This document shows positions 16,430 to 24,587 of a DNA stretch of 35,982 nt, piece by piece (the stretch's first letter is position 1; each line of letters begins with the position of its first letter). This DNA comes from a virus: the IMG/VR virus record IMGVR_UViG_3300025174_000065, positions 1 through 35,982 of that record; one strand, given 5' to 3'. The notes beneath the pieces were generated by a model. The model worked only from the letters and a program-made list of their open reading frames with translations, ran no database searches and was not told the origin of the DNA. The translations under genes and the position numbers were made by a program.

Positions 16430-17276
16430 GCGCATCCTCATCGCCTGCATCCATTATCCTGTCGCCAGCGGGCGCTATATCGCAATGGCGCTGCGCCGGA
16501 TGGGATATGACGTGAGAACGACCGGCCCGACGACGGGTAATCGAATCTGGGGCATCGAAGTCGATGCGCGCTATACCTGGAAACCAGACGAGCCTGAAGA
16601 AGGCTGGACGCCGGATTTGATCATCACCGCCGATAGCGCCTACACGATTCCAGATCGGCCCGATTGGACTTGCCCGCACATCCTATGGGGACAGGATAAT
16701 CATGCCAGCGATTATCGGCTCAGGGAATGGGATGCGATGTTTCTGTGCCATACTTGGGGTGCGCGCATGAATGAACCGAATGCATATTGGCTGCCGCCCT
16801 GTTACGATCCGAGCATGTGTTACGATGCGGGTCTAACGCGAGACATCGACGTGACATTGATTGGCTATCCCTATCAAGAGCGTATCGAACTGGCGGAGGC
16901 ATTTCAGGCCGGCGGACTTAAAACGCACTTTGGAATGGGCGCGGTATATGATGAATATCGGGAGATTTACAATCGCACGAAAATCGCACTCAATTGGTCG
17001 CACGGTGACATCACGAATCGCATCTTCGAGGCCGCCGCGATGGGCTGTTGCGTGCTGACGAATCCCTGCCACGATCTGGATAAAATGGGGCTTTGTCCCG
17101 GCGTCGAATTGTGGACATATATCGATACACCGGGCGCAATCCGTTCTGCGCAACAGTTGATCGAGACAGGCAACTGGCAGAAAGTCGCGCAGGCGGGCAG
17201 GCAAGCCGGCGCGCCGCACACCTGGGACAATCGAGCCGCGTTCGTGTTAGAAACGATGGGAGCCAAGAGCCAATGA
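16416..17276 (+). CDS. Glycosyltransferase, CgeB/GT1-like
   Basis: A 286-residue protein. It begins with ITKRILIACIHYPVASGRY, has a central WGQDNHASDY segment and ends with the donor-site pattern EYREIYNRTKIALNWSHG followed by NRIFEAAAMGCCVLTNP, typical of the Glyco_trans_1_2/CgeB group. It probably adds another sugar to the same product as its two neighbours. It overlaps the GT2 gene by 14 bases and ends at an ATGA overlap with the methyltransferase gene, so the cassette is one operon. Confidence 0.87.
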   Translation: MSITKRILIACIHYPVASGRYIAMALRRMGYDVRTTGPTTGNRIWGIEVDARYTWKPDEPEEGWTPDLIITADSAYTIPDRPDWTCPHILWGQDNHASDYRLREWDAMFLCHTWGARMNEPNAYWLPPCYDPSMCYDAGLTRDIDVTLIGYPYQERIELAEAFQAGGLKTHFGMGAVYDEYREIYNRTKIALNWSHGDITNRIFEAAAMGCCVLTNPCHDLDKMGLCPGVELWTYIDTPGAIRSAQQLIETGNWQKVAQAGRQAGAPHTWDNRAAFVLETMGAKSQ

Positions 17277-17956
17277 AACTCAATCTCGGCTGCGGTAACG
17301 TAATCTTCCCGTTGAATCGTGATGAGCCGATTCCGTTTCAGAATCATCTAATGCCACTTCAGCCGGAATGTTTCGAGGATAGTTGGACGAACGTTGACAA
17401 GTGGCCGAATCCAGGCGTTGCCGAAATCGTCAATCTATTTCATTTTCCCTGGATACGCTCAACTACCAATGCACCCTGGCCGGATAATAGTATTGATTAC
17501 ATTTACTGCGGACATCTCGTCGAGCACATCCCGCATGAAGTCAGAATTAGCCTGGATTGTCCGGTCTATATGTGGGCAGACTATACTCGGCTGTGCGAGG
17601 GATTCAATGGTCTATATATCTTCTTCCACGAAGTATGGCGCGTCCTAAAACCGGGTGGGCGTATTCATGTGCGGACACCCTATGCGCTGAGCACGGCGGC
17701 GTTATCCGACCCGACACATACACGATATATGACGCCGGCGACACTGGCCTACCTGGTCAAGCCGAAAGAGGTAATCCCATTCGACAATCATCTGCCGTTT
17801 GATTTCGATATGCCGCAATTGCCCATCATGCGAATCTGCGGCGATTTCGTCAAAGAAGTGCATGAGGGCATGACTGAAGAGGAATTCCGCAAACGCGCCA
17901 GCGACCAACTCGATTTCGTCGATGAGATTCAGACGACATTGGTCGCCATTAAATAG
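17273..17956 (+). CDS. Class I SAM-dependent methyltransferase
   Basis: A 227-residue enzyme starting at the ATGA overlap; a longer in-frame ORF from 17093 is a shadow of the previous gene. KLNLGCGN (residues 2-9) is SAM-binding motif I, PDNSIDYIYCGHLVEHIP is the acidic/post-II region and RVLKPGGRIHVRTPY is motif III. The substrate cannot be read from the sequence. Position among glycosyltransferases suggests sugar or glycan methylation, a known capping chemistry, but protein or small-molecule methylation is possible. Confidence 0.9.
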   Translation: MKLNLGCGNVIFPLNRDEPIPFQNHLMPLQPECFEDSWTNVDKWPNPGVAEIVNLFHFPWIRSTTNAPWPDNSIDYIYCGHLVEHIPHEVRISLDCPVYMWADYTRLCEGFNGLYIFFHEVWRVLKPGGRIHVRTPYALSTAALSDPTHTRYMTPATLAYLVKPKEVIPFDNHLPFDFDMPQLPIMRICGDFVKEVHEGMTEEEFRKRASDQLDFVDEIQTTLVAIK

Positions 17957-17981
17957 GATGAGCCATGAGCCACGCCAATGA

Positions 17982-19244
17982 TTGCATATCTGCCTGACAT
18001 TTCCTAGGAGCACCTTCCTCGAAGACCCGATGGTCATGCCGCCGCTGGGCCTGTGGTATTTGGCTGCCCAGTTGGAAGCGCAGGGCCACGCTACGGATTT
18101 CCGCGCACTGGATATTGACGAACTACCCCTTGACGGCGATTACGATCAACTCTGGATAAGCGCCACGTCGAGCCAGATGTTCGATGTCCGGCGCATCGGC
18201 GCGATTACGGCAGGTTGGACACGCACGCGCACGGTCTTCGGCGGCGCGGCAGCCTGGGCCAATCCCACTTCAGCGCTCGAATTACCGTTTGATGTCATCG
18301 TGTCGGGTGAGGCTGATCATCCCGATAGCGTGCGCCAAATTGCGAGAGGCGGGCAGCGACTCATTCAACCCGCCATTACGCCCGGCCCGATCAATTGGGC
18401 CTTGCCGCCGATCAGGAGATGGGACAATCGATACCACTTTGCACTCGAAGATCGCGCGGGCAATCGTCATCGTACAACGACCTTATTTACGAGTCGTGGT
18501 TGCCCTATGGCTTGTGCCTTCTGCGAATCTGGCCGTAACGGTGTTATCTGGGATCGGTTCGTCCGCTACGAGCCTTTATCTCTGGTCGAGGCGCAACTGA
18601 GAGAGATCGCCGAGCGCGGACATACTGGCGTCATGTTTTACGATGACATCCTGCCGTTGAACAAGCCGCGCACACTAGGGATCATGCAACTCCTCAAGCG
18701 ATATGGTCTCATCTGGCGTTGCTTCCTGCGGACAGATGTCATCAGCAAGCAAGGCGGATTCGATTACTTGCGCGAATTGGCTGATGCTGGATTGGTCGAG
18801 GTATTGGTCGGAGTCGAGAGCGCCGACCAGCGCATCAAAGATAACGTGCATAAGGGCACGACGATTGAACAAGATACCCAGGTGCGCGCCTGGTGTCGGC
18901 AGTTGGGCATTCGATTCAAGAGTCTATTTATCCTGGGCTTGCCGGGTGAGGATGCGGATAGCATGGCCCGCACGCGGGCATGGATATTCGAGCATCGGCC
19001 AGATCGGATCGATGTCGGCATCCTGATTCCATTTCCCGGCACGCCCATCACACGCAGCCATGACTATGCTGGCGCGGAATACGATCTGTATTGGACTGAG
19101 AAATTGCCCGAAGAATATTTCTACAAGGGCCAGCAGCGCAAGACGAACGCGCTCGTCGGCACTTCGGCGTTGCGGCCTGCTGAGATCGAGACATTCCGCA
19201 ACGCGCTGGTTGCCGACATCATCGCGGCGGGGATACCTTACTAA
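17982..19244 (+). CDS. B12-binding-domain radical SAM enzyme
   Basis: A 420-residue protein. Residues 1-130 resemble a cobalamin-binding domain (EDPMVMPPLGLWYLAAQL), without an obvious DxHxxG motif. The radical SAM core follows: SRGCPMACAFC (171-181) gives the CxxxCxxC cluster ligands C174, C178 and C181, and LVEVLVGVESAD and LFILGLPGEDADS are the later barrel motifs. It should use a [4Fe-4S] cluster and SAM to start radical chemistry such as methylation or rearrangement. Start is TTG at 17982; a GATGAGCCATGAGCC repeat lies just upstream. Stop is coupled (TAATG) to the tail gene. Confidence 0.9.
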   Translation: MHICLTFPRSTFLEDPMVMPPLGLWYLAAQLEAQGHATDFRALDIDELPLDGDYDQLWISATSSQMFDVRRIGAITAGWTRTRTVFGGAAAWANPTSALELPFDVIVSGEADHPDSVRQIARGGQRLIQPAITPGPINWALPPIRRWDNRYHFALEDRAGNRHRTTTLFTSRGCPMACAFCESGRNGVIWDRFVRYEPLSLVEAQLREIAERGHTGVMFYDDILPLNKPRTLGIMQLLKRYGLIWRCFLRTDVISKQGGFDYLRELADAGLVEVLVGVESADQRIKDNVHKGTTIEQDTQVRAWCRQLGIRFKSLFILGLPGEDADSMARTRAWIFEHRPDRIDVGILIPFPGTPITRSHDYAGAEYDLYWTEKLPEEYFYKGQQRKTNALVGTSALRPAEIETFRNALVADIIAAGIPY

Positions 19245-19669
19245 TGGCACTCATTACGATTGACACGAAAGAGCTGCGCCAACTGGCGCAGGACATGAGG
19301 CCGAGTGATATGCTGATGGTCGCGCGCGCGCGTAAGGCACTCAAGAAGGTTTCGTTCGCAACTGAGAAACGCGTCAAGCAAGAAATGCCCGTTGACACAG
19401 GCCGGGCGCGCGCTTCGTGGGGGCATTGGTCGGGTGGCACACATAACCCGGAAGCATCCGAAGGAGATTCTATTTTCCGCGAAGAGGATGGTGGATTAAG
19501 TATCATACAAGGCTCGAACGTGCCCTACATCGAAGCCTTGAATGCGGGACATAGCCAGCAAGCGCCGGCGGGCTTCATCGACAAGGCGAAACAGGATTCC
19601 GATGAAATACTCTCTCAAGAGTTGGCTTTCATCGATATTCTGAGGCGCGTCGAAGCGGGCGGTGAGTGA
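19244..19669 (+). CDS. HK97 gp10-like tail completion protein
   Basis: A 141-residue protein with the gp10 signature: MPVDTGRARASWGHW near the middle and PYIEALNAGHSQQAPAGFID toward the end. Family members join the head connector to the tail. The start is at a TAATG junction with the radical-SAM gene, so the foreign cassette is translationally joined to the tail genes. In most siphophages this gene follows the stopper gene directly. Confidence 0.92.
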   Translation: MALITIDTKELRQLAQDMRPSDMLMVARARKALKKVSFATEKRVKQEMPVDTGRARASWGHWSGGTHNPEASEGDSIFREEDGGLSIIQGSNVPYIEALNAGHSQQAPAGFIDKAKQDSDEILSQELAFIDILRRVEAGGE

Positions 19670-20193
19670 TGCCATTCACGGCGCATTATGGCGCGGCATA
19701 TAACGTCGAGGGATCGTTCAATGATTTCTTCCGCGTCAATCTGACCGGCGCCGGCCTGCCAACCTGGATGCCCAGCGCCGTGATCAATTACGATTATCCG
19801 CGCAGGCCGTTGACCTTTCCATCTTTCAGCGTATCGCACATTGGCGCAACGCCCTTCACGATCGCAGAGGGTGATACTTTGGATGCGGGCTATCGCGGCG
19901 TGAGACAGATCGGATTGGCTGAGATCAATATTTGGGAAAGCATTGTCCGCGATCCGACTGGCTATCGGAGAAACATTCAGCAGATGCGTGATATGGTCGC
20001 GCGCGTGTTCGCAACCGGTGCGGCGATCAGCATTCTCGATGTGTACGGCACGACCGCCAGTCCAACCGGGATCGGCGCGCACATTCGGGCGCGCCCGGCA
20101 GAGACGATAGAAGTCCCTATCGATCCGAATCCTGACATTGTGCGGATTAGGATGCTCATCGGGTATAACTGGCTCGAACGAGTCAGCGGATAA
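19669..20193 (+). CDS. Putative tail terminator protein
   Basis: A 174-residue protein from ATG 19669, which overlaps the previous TGA (TGATG). It lies between the gp10-like and tail-tube genes, the normal slot of the tail terminator that caps the tube. Features include MPFTAHYGAAYNVEGSFNDFF, a central GLAEINIWESIVRD and a C-terminal ADDRESS-free beta region ending IRMLIGYNWLERVSG. No diagnostic motif; assignment is by position and size. Confidence 0.68.
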   Translation: MPFTAHYGAAYNVEGSFNDFFRVNLTGAGLPTWMPSAVINYDYPRRPLTFPSFSVSHIGATPFTIAEGDTLDAGYRGVRQIGLAEINIWESIVRDPTGYRRNIQQMRDMVARVFATGAAISILDVYGTTASPTGIGAHIRARPAETIEVPIDPNPDIVRIRMLIGYNWLERVSG

Positions 20194-20208
20194 GAAAGGA
20201 GAATCGAC

Positions 20209-20682
20209 ATGGCAAGAGAAGTTCGTGTATTCGCAGAGGGCACGCTACGCTGGGTGCAGGCATCCGGCACGGGCGGCTGGGCGACGGCCAGCGGCGCGCT
20301 CACGGGCCTGATCGGATTCGTGCAGGCTGGCTCGAATTTCGCCAGTGCACGCGAATTTGCACAGATTCGTGAGCGTGGTGTATTGCATCATCACAAGTTC
20401 CAAAGCAATGCCGCCACCGAGATGACATTTACCTATCTGCAATCGGTTGCGGCCAGCGGCGCGAATCCGGCGACGGCCAGTGGTGCATCGACACCTCAGA
20501 TTCATCTCGAACTGCGCCAGAATGCAGCAGAGGATGGCGCGACTAGCGGCGAATATTTCCAATTCCGCAATGGCGTCATGCTGTCGCGCGGCTGGACAGA
20601 AGCCGAAGAGGGCAACCAGTATCAGGAATCGTGGCGCTTCCTGTCCTATCTCGGCCCGACAGCCAGCGGCTATATCGCCTGA
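20209..20682 (+). CDS. Major tail (tube) protein
   Basis: A 157-residue protein with a strong AAGGAG site before the ATG. Sequence is beta-rich with REVRVFAEGTLRW, LTGLIGFVQAGSNF and YFQFRNGVMLSRGWTEAEE, and its length and position before the chaperone genes fit the protein that polymerises into the tail tube. A second protein of similar style follows at once. Which of the two is the main tube subunit is uncertain. Confidence 0.75.
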   Translation: MAREVRVFAEGTLRWVQASGTGGWATASGALTGLIGFVQAGSNFASAREFAQIRERGVLHHHKFQSNAATEMTFTYLQSVAASGANPATASGASTPQIHLELRQNAAEDGATSGEYFQFRNGVMLSRGWTEAEEGNQYQESWRFLSYLGPTASGYIA

Positions 20683-20685
20683 GCC

Positions 20686-21114
20686 ATGCCCGGAATCGCA
20701 ACGGGCGAAGTGTTTGCCTTTCCAGAAGGCAAACTATATCTATACGCCAGCGCATCAGGCACGACCAGCGGCAGTGGGGTCGGCTTTGCCGAGAATGCGG
20801 CGCTTCAATTCGCCTATGATTGGATCGACGCGGCGGGCGCAGATGGACGGCACGATCACGTGCTGATGGCGAAAGAGGCGCGCCTGACGATTGGCGCGCT
20901 CGTCGGCGATCTGACACTATGGCGGCTGGCGAATGCAACGGCAGCAGTCAATGCCAAGTTCGAGGGATTGATCACGGGCGGCTACATTCAATCGGCTCAA
21001 TTCGTGCTGTATTCTGGCGCGGTCGATGCCGCCGGGATCAATCAGGCAGAAGGCGATCTATTCAGGGGTCGCTATGAAATGCACGCCTATGAATGGAGTG
21101 CGTTTGGGGGATAG
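20686..21114 (+). CDS. Second tail-tube-like protein
   Basis: A 142-residue protein starting three bases after the previous stop, preceded by CCTGAGCC. It has beta-type sequence (GEVFAFPEGKLYLYASASG, AKEARLTIGALVGDLTLW, FEGLITGGYIQSAQFVLYSG) and ends YEWSAFGG. The central part, with AKEARLTIG, recalls tube-fold proteins. It may be a tube subunit, a minor tube variant or a tail decoration protein. Confidence 0.72.
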   Translation: MPGIATGEVFAFPEGKLYLYASASGTTSGSGVGFAENAALQFAYDWIDAAGADGRHDHVLMAKEARLTIGALVGDLTLWRLANATAAVNAKFEGLITGGYIQSAQFVLYSGAVDAAGINQAEGDLFRGRYEMHAYEWSAFGG

Positions 21115-21118
21115 GACA

Positions 21119-21646
21119 ATGAGCCAAGAGCCAATCATCGCGCGCTCGCTCGACGATCTCTCAGAAGTCGAAATCTACATCACCGTTACCCGGCCCGATG
21201 GTCAGAAAATCGATGTACCATTGCGGGCCATGACCGGAGAAGAAGTCTGGAAAATTCGCCGGACGATTACCTGGCCGAAGCCGCCAATCAAAGATTTTCA
21301 GAAAATTCGCGGCAAAGTCGAACCGGTCTATGACGAGCAGAACGCAGATTATCAGGCGGCGCTTGAGGATGCCAATCGCCTACTCTCCTATAGGATGATG
21401 CTCGGCAGCCTCAAGATCGAAATCCCCGGCGCGACTGAGGAAGAGAGACTTGCAACCCTAATGAACCGGCTGGGACAATGGGCATTCAATCACCTACTGG
21501 CGGCGACATCGCGGCTCAACATTCCTCAGTTGGATGAGGTTGTTGAAGCCGCGTTGTCTTTTCGTCCCTTTAGACCTGCTGAGACACAAGGCGATGGCGG
21601 CGCACCGGTTGACGATGGGCGAATGGATGAGGCTGAGACGGGCTGA
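21119..21646 (+). CDS. Tail assembly chaperone, upstream frame (gpG-like)
   Basis: A 175-residue acidic protein from the ATG at 21119; the longer frame from 21026 is rejected because it overlaps the tube gene. It has a beta N-terminus (EVEIYITVTRPDGQKIDVPL), a helical body (GEEVWKIRRTITW, RLLSYRMMLGSLKIEI) and a disordered tail. Position between tube and tape measure genes and an overlapping second ORF in another frame match the lambda G/GT arrangement, whose products chaperone the tape measure protein. Confidence 0.82.
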   Translation: MSQEPIIARSLDDLSEVEIYITVTRPDGQKIDVPLRAMTGEEVWKIRRTITWPKPPIKDFQKIRGKVEPVYDEQNADYQAALEDANRLLSYRMMLGSLKIEIPGATEEERLATLMNRLGQWAFNHLLAATSRLNIPQLDEVVEAALSFRPFRPAETQGDGGAPVDDGRMDEAETG

Positions 21647-21779
21647 GCAAATCGATCTGATGGCCTTCGAGCACTGGCGCAGCCGGGAACGGGGATCACT
21701 CATTCGGGAAATCATCGACAAAATCCCCAACGAATTCGGCGCGCTGGCGCAGGCATTAATCATGGCATTGGATATCTAA
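21534..21779 (+). CDS. Tail assembly chaperone, downstream frame (gpT-like)
   Basis: This frame overlaps the gpG-like gene by 113 bases and ends just before the tape measure gene. The convincing part is AHRLTMGEWMRLRRAEQID followed by LMAFEHWRSRERGSLIREI. Relative to the upstream frame it is shifted +1, equivalent to -2, so a G-T fusion would need that shift rather than the -1 shift of lambda. Independent initiation at the ATG at 21594 (after AAGGCG) is an alternative, and the start used is not known. Confidence 0.75.
   Translation: MRLLKPRCLFVPLDLLRHKAMAAHRLTMGEWMRLRRAEQIDLMAFEHWRSRERGSLIREIIDKIPNEFGALAQALIMALDI
21557..21572 (+). other. Candidate programmed frameshift site
   Basis: In the gpG frame the codons are TCT TTT CGT CCC TTT AGA. 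At CCC-T (21566-21569) a proline tRNA could slip +1 from CCC to CCT, entering the gpT-like frame, which then reads LDLLRHKAM. A -2 slip in the T-rich stretch just before is also possible. This is a prediction from frame geometry only. Confidence 0.3.
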
Positions 21780-21782
21780 TCT

Positions 21783-24587
21783 ATGGCGACGCGCGAAACG
21801 ACGATTCGGCTTACAGTCAAAGACAATTTCTCCGCGCAACTACGCCAGTTTGCGGCAGCGCTCGACGCCTCGGAGAAATCCGCGCTCAGATTACAGGCGA
21901 CGGCCAGCAGCGGATTTGCCCGGATCGGCGATGCCGCGCGGCGGCTGGGCAGCGGCATGGCCCGGATCGGGAACGAAATCACGACCGGCTTGACCTTGCC
22001 GCTGGTCGGAATCGGTGTAGCCGCTGGCAAGATGTCAATGGATTTCGAAACGTCGATGAGCCGGATCGTCGGACTCGTCGGCGTCTCACAAGATCAGGTT
22101 GATGCCTGGTCAAAGGAACTTCTACAACTCGGCCCGGCGCTGGGCAAATCCCCGCGCGAACTCGCTGAGGCGCTTTATTTCGTCACGTCATCCGGTATCA
22201 AAGGCGCACAGGCGCTCGAAGTCCTGACCGTCTCAGCGAAGGCAGCCAGTGCCGGCTTGGGGCAAACTCAAACCGTGGCTGATGCAGTTACATCGGCGAT
22301 GAATGCCTATGCCCGATCAGGCCTCGATGCCGAACATGCGACGGGCATTTTGATTGCCGCCGTGCGTGAAGGCAAGGGCGAGGCGAGCGAATTCGCCGGC
22401 TCAATCGGGCGCGTGATCCCCGTCGCCGCGCAGTTGGGCATCTCATTCGATCAAGTTGCGGCGGCAATGGCCGCCCAAACACTCGTTGGCTTCGACGCGG
22501 CGGAAGCGGCGACGAACCTGAGCGGTATCCTCTCTGCGCTTCTCAAGCCGACTAAACAGGCCAAAGATACACTTTCGGAATATGGCTTATCGATGGACGA
22601 TTTGCGGGCAAAGGCCGGGCGTGAGGGCTTGCTGCCTGTGCTGATGGATTTGAGCAATACAATCGGCGACAATGATGAAGCACTCGCCGCCATTTTCCCG
22701 AACATTCGTGGCTTCCGTGGTTTGCTTTCCCTCGTCGGCGAGAATGCGGATAAGTCAAATAAAATCTTCGCGTCATTGGCAAAGACAACCGGCCAGGATT
22801 TGACGAATGCCTTTGCCGCCGCCGAAAAAACAGCGGGCTTCAAATTCAAGCAAGCGATGGCTGGCGTGCAAGTCGCACTCATTCAGTTGGGGGATGACAT
22901 ACTCCCGCCGTTGATGCCACTCATCAAGGGCCTGGCCGAAACGCTCGGCTCTGTGGTCAAGGCGTTTACATCATTGCCACAGCCAATACAGCAGGCAGTG
23001 GTGCAGGCGCTTGCCTTCGGCGCGGCGCTGGGGCCTATCCTGCGGATCGGCGGCGGATTGGTCAGTCTATTTGGCGGGTTGATCAGCGGCTTTGGCAAAT
23101 TGGCCGGGTTGCTTGTCAGCGGCGCACAGGCTGCTGGCTCATTTGCGAAGACAGGTTTTGAGGCCGTGCAATATTTGACCCAGGCAGGCGCAATCACGCC
23201 GATGCTCATCGGCAAACTCGGCTTGCTCGGTGCCGGCCTGGTCGTCGTGGCAAAATATCTTGAACAGGTTGCCGTGGCTGGGCGCGCGACAAACGATGAA
23301 TTACTCAAGATGTCCAAGAGCGGTGATTTATTCGAGCAAGCCGCTGCCTCGACCGAGATTATGGCGAATGGCAGTAAACGTTTACGTGATGTGTTTATTG
23401 AGCATCAAACAGAAATGCGCCAGAAACTTGAGGCAGGACAGGTCTCACTTGAGGAATATAACGCAGAAATTGAACGATCTGCGCGTGTCGCCGGTGTATG
23501 GCGGGAAGAGTTACACGTCGGCACGGGTACAGTTGAGGTTATCGATGAAGCGGTACAAATACTCACTGAAGATCAATATGAATTTGCTAAATCGCTTGAT
23601 GAAGTAAATGCGCGAATGCAAGCGCAAAATGTCGAGCGGTTGCGGCTGGAATATCCAGAAGTCTCTAAAGCCGCTGATGAACTGACAGATAGCACGAAGA
23701 ATCTAACCAGCAGTCAATGGGAAGTCAACCGCGTTACGCCATTGACTCGTGAAGAAATGGAGAAACTTGCCGAGGCTTTCCGCGATGCACGCGAAGCGGC
23801 AGCCGATTCGATTGATACTTATTACGAAACGGCGGCGGCGATTGTCGGTATGACAAATGCCGATCTTGCTGCAACGGCACTGGGCAATTTGCGGCAAGCG
23901 ATGATTGACGGGCGTATCAGCGAAGAGGAATACAATGAGCAAGCGGGACTCATCGCCGAAACCTATGGCGGTGTGACAAAACAAGGCTTGTTGATGACGG
24001 ATACTCTTGATGAAATCACCGGACTAATGCAGGCCGGTTATTTGCCTGCCTCGGAATATGCTAAAGCGGTGCAACTTATCGATGATGCGGCAAAGGATGG
24101 GAAGATCAATATCGGCGAGTTGGGGCAAGCCGTATTAGATGCTCAGGTCAAGGCGGGGGATGCAATCGACGCACACGAACGGCACGCACGCGCACTGGAG
24201 AGGGGCGCAGCGGCGGCGCGCGGCTTGGGAGATGCGATTCGTTCGATCCCGCTTTATACCGAAATCACGACACGCTATCATATTGTCACCGAGCGCACCG
24301 AAGAAGGAAGTCCAACCGGCGGCGGGCGGCAACACGGCGGGTCGATCTTCGGCGGCGTGCCCTATATGGTCGGCGAGCGCGGGCCTGAGATCGTCGTGCC
24401 AGGCATGGCGGGCAGCGTGTTTAGTTCGCCACAGTCCGCTGAGATGCTCACACTTCTGGGCGCGATCTTGGCCGCGTTGAAGCAATCCGGGCGCGGCTCA
24501 AATTACAATCTCACCGTCAACACCTCAGCGGGTATCAATCCCTCGCAAGAATTCGGCATGATGCGCGCGCTCGCGGGAGCAACGTAA
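21783..24587 (+). CDS. Tail tape measure protein
   Basis: A 934-residue protein. Residues about 75-290 form the PhageMin_Tail domain (MSMDFETSMSRIVGLVGVS, AEALYFVTSSGIKGAQ, NLSGILSALLKPTKQAKDT). Residues 375-490 are hydrophobic and Gly/Ala-rich with several membrane-active segments. A helical region follows, and the C-terminus has the common GGSIFGGVPYMVGERGPEIV motif. It sets tail length; at about 1.5 angstrom per residue a tail near 140 nm would be expected. Residues 220-270 match the stray ORF at 1986-2174. Stop and next start overlap (TAATG). Confidence 0.95.
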   Translation: MATRETTIRLTVKDNFSAQLRQFAAALDASEKSALRLQATASSGFARIGDAARRLGSGMARIGNEITTGLTLPLVGIGVAAGKMSMDFETSMSRIVGLVGVSQDQVDAWSKELLQLGPALGKSPRELAEALYFVTSSGIKGAQALEVLTVSAKAASAGLGQTQTVADAVTSAMNAYARSGLDAEHATGILIAAVREGKGEASEFAGSIGRVIPVAAQLGISFDQVAAAMAAQTLVGFDAAEAATNLSGILSALLKPTKQAKDTLSEYGLSMDDLRAKAGREGLLPVLMDLSNTIGDNDEALAAIFPNIRGFRGLLSLVGENADKSNKIFASLAKTTGQDLTNAFAAAEKTAGFKFKQAMAGVQVALIQLGDDILPPLMPLIKGLAETLGSVVKAFTSLPQPIQQAVVQALAFGAALGPILRIGGGLVSLFGGLISGFGKLAGLLVSGAQAAGSFAKTGFEAVQYLTQAGAITPMLIGKLGLLGAGLVVVAKYLEQVAVAGRATNDELLKMSKSGDLFEQAAASTEIMANGSKRLRDVFIEHQTEMRQKLEAGQVSLEEYNAEIERSARVAGVWREELHVGTGTVEVIDEAVQILTEDQYEFAKSLDEVNARMQAQNVERLRLEYPEVSKAADELTDSTKNLTSSQWEVNRVTPLTREEMEKLAEAFRDAREAAADSIDTYYETAAAIVGMTNADLAATALGNLRQAMIDGRISEEEYNEQAGLIAETYGGVTKQGLLMTDTLDEITGLMQAGYLPASEYAKAVQLIDDAAKDGKINIGELGQAVLDAQVKAGDAIDAHERHARALERGAAAARGLGDAIRSIPLYTEITTRYHIVTERTEEGSPTGGGRQHGGSIFGGVPYMVGERGPEIVVPGMAGSVFSSPQSAEMLTLLGAILAALKQSGRGSNYNLTVNTSAGINPSQEFGMMRALAGAT

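Noticed and set aside
17093-17272. 60-residue N-terminal extension of the methyltransferase
   Set aside because: It overlaps the glycosyltransferase gene in another frame and is basic and unstructured; motif I begins right after the ATG at 17273.
4113-21114. Genome-wide reassignment of TAG to an amino acid
   Set aside because: TerL, capsid, the acidic-tail protein, the methyltransferase and a tail gene end naturally in TAG next to new start sites, so TAG is a working stop here.
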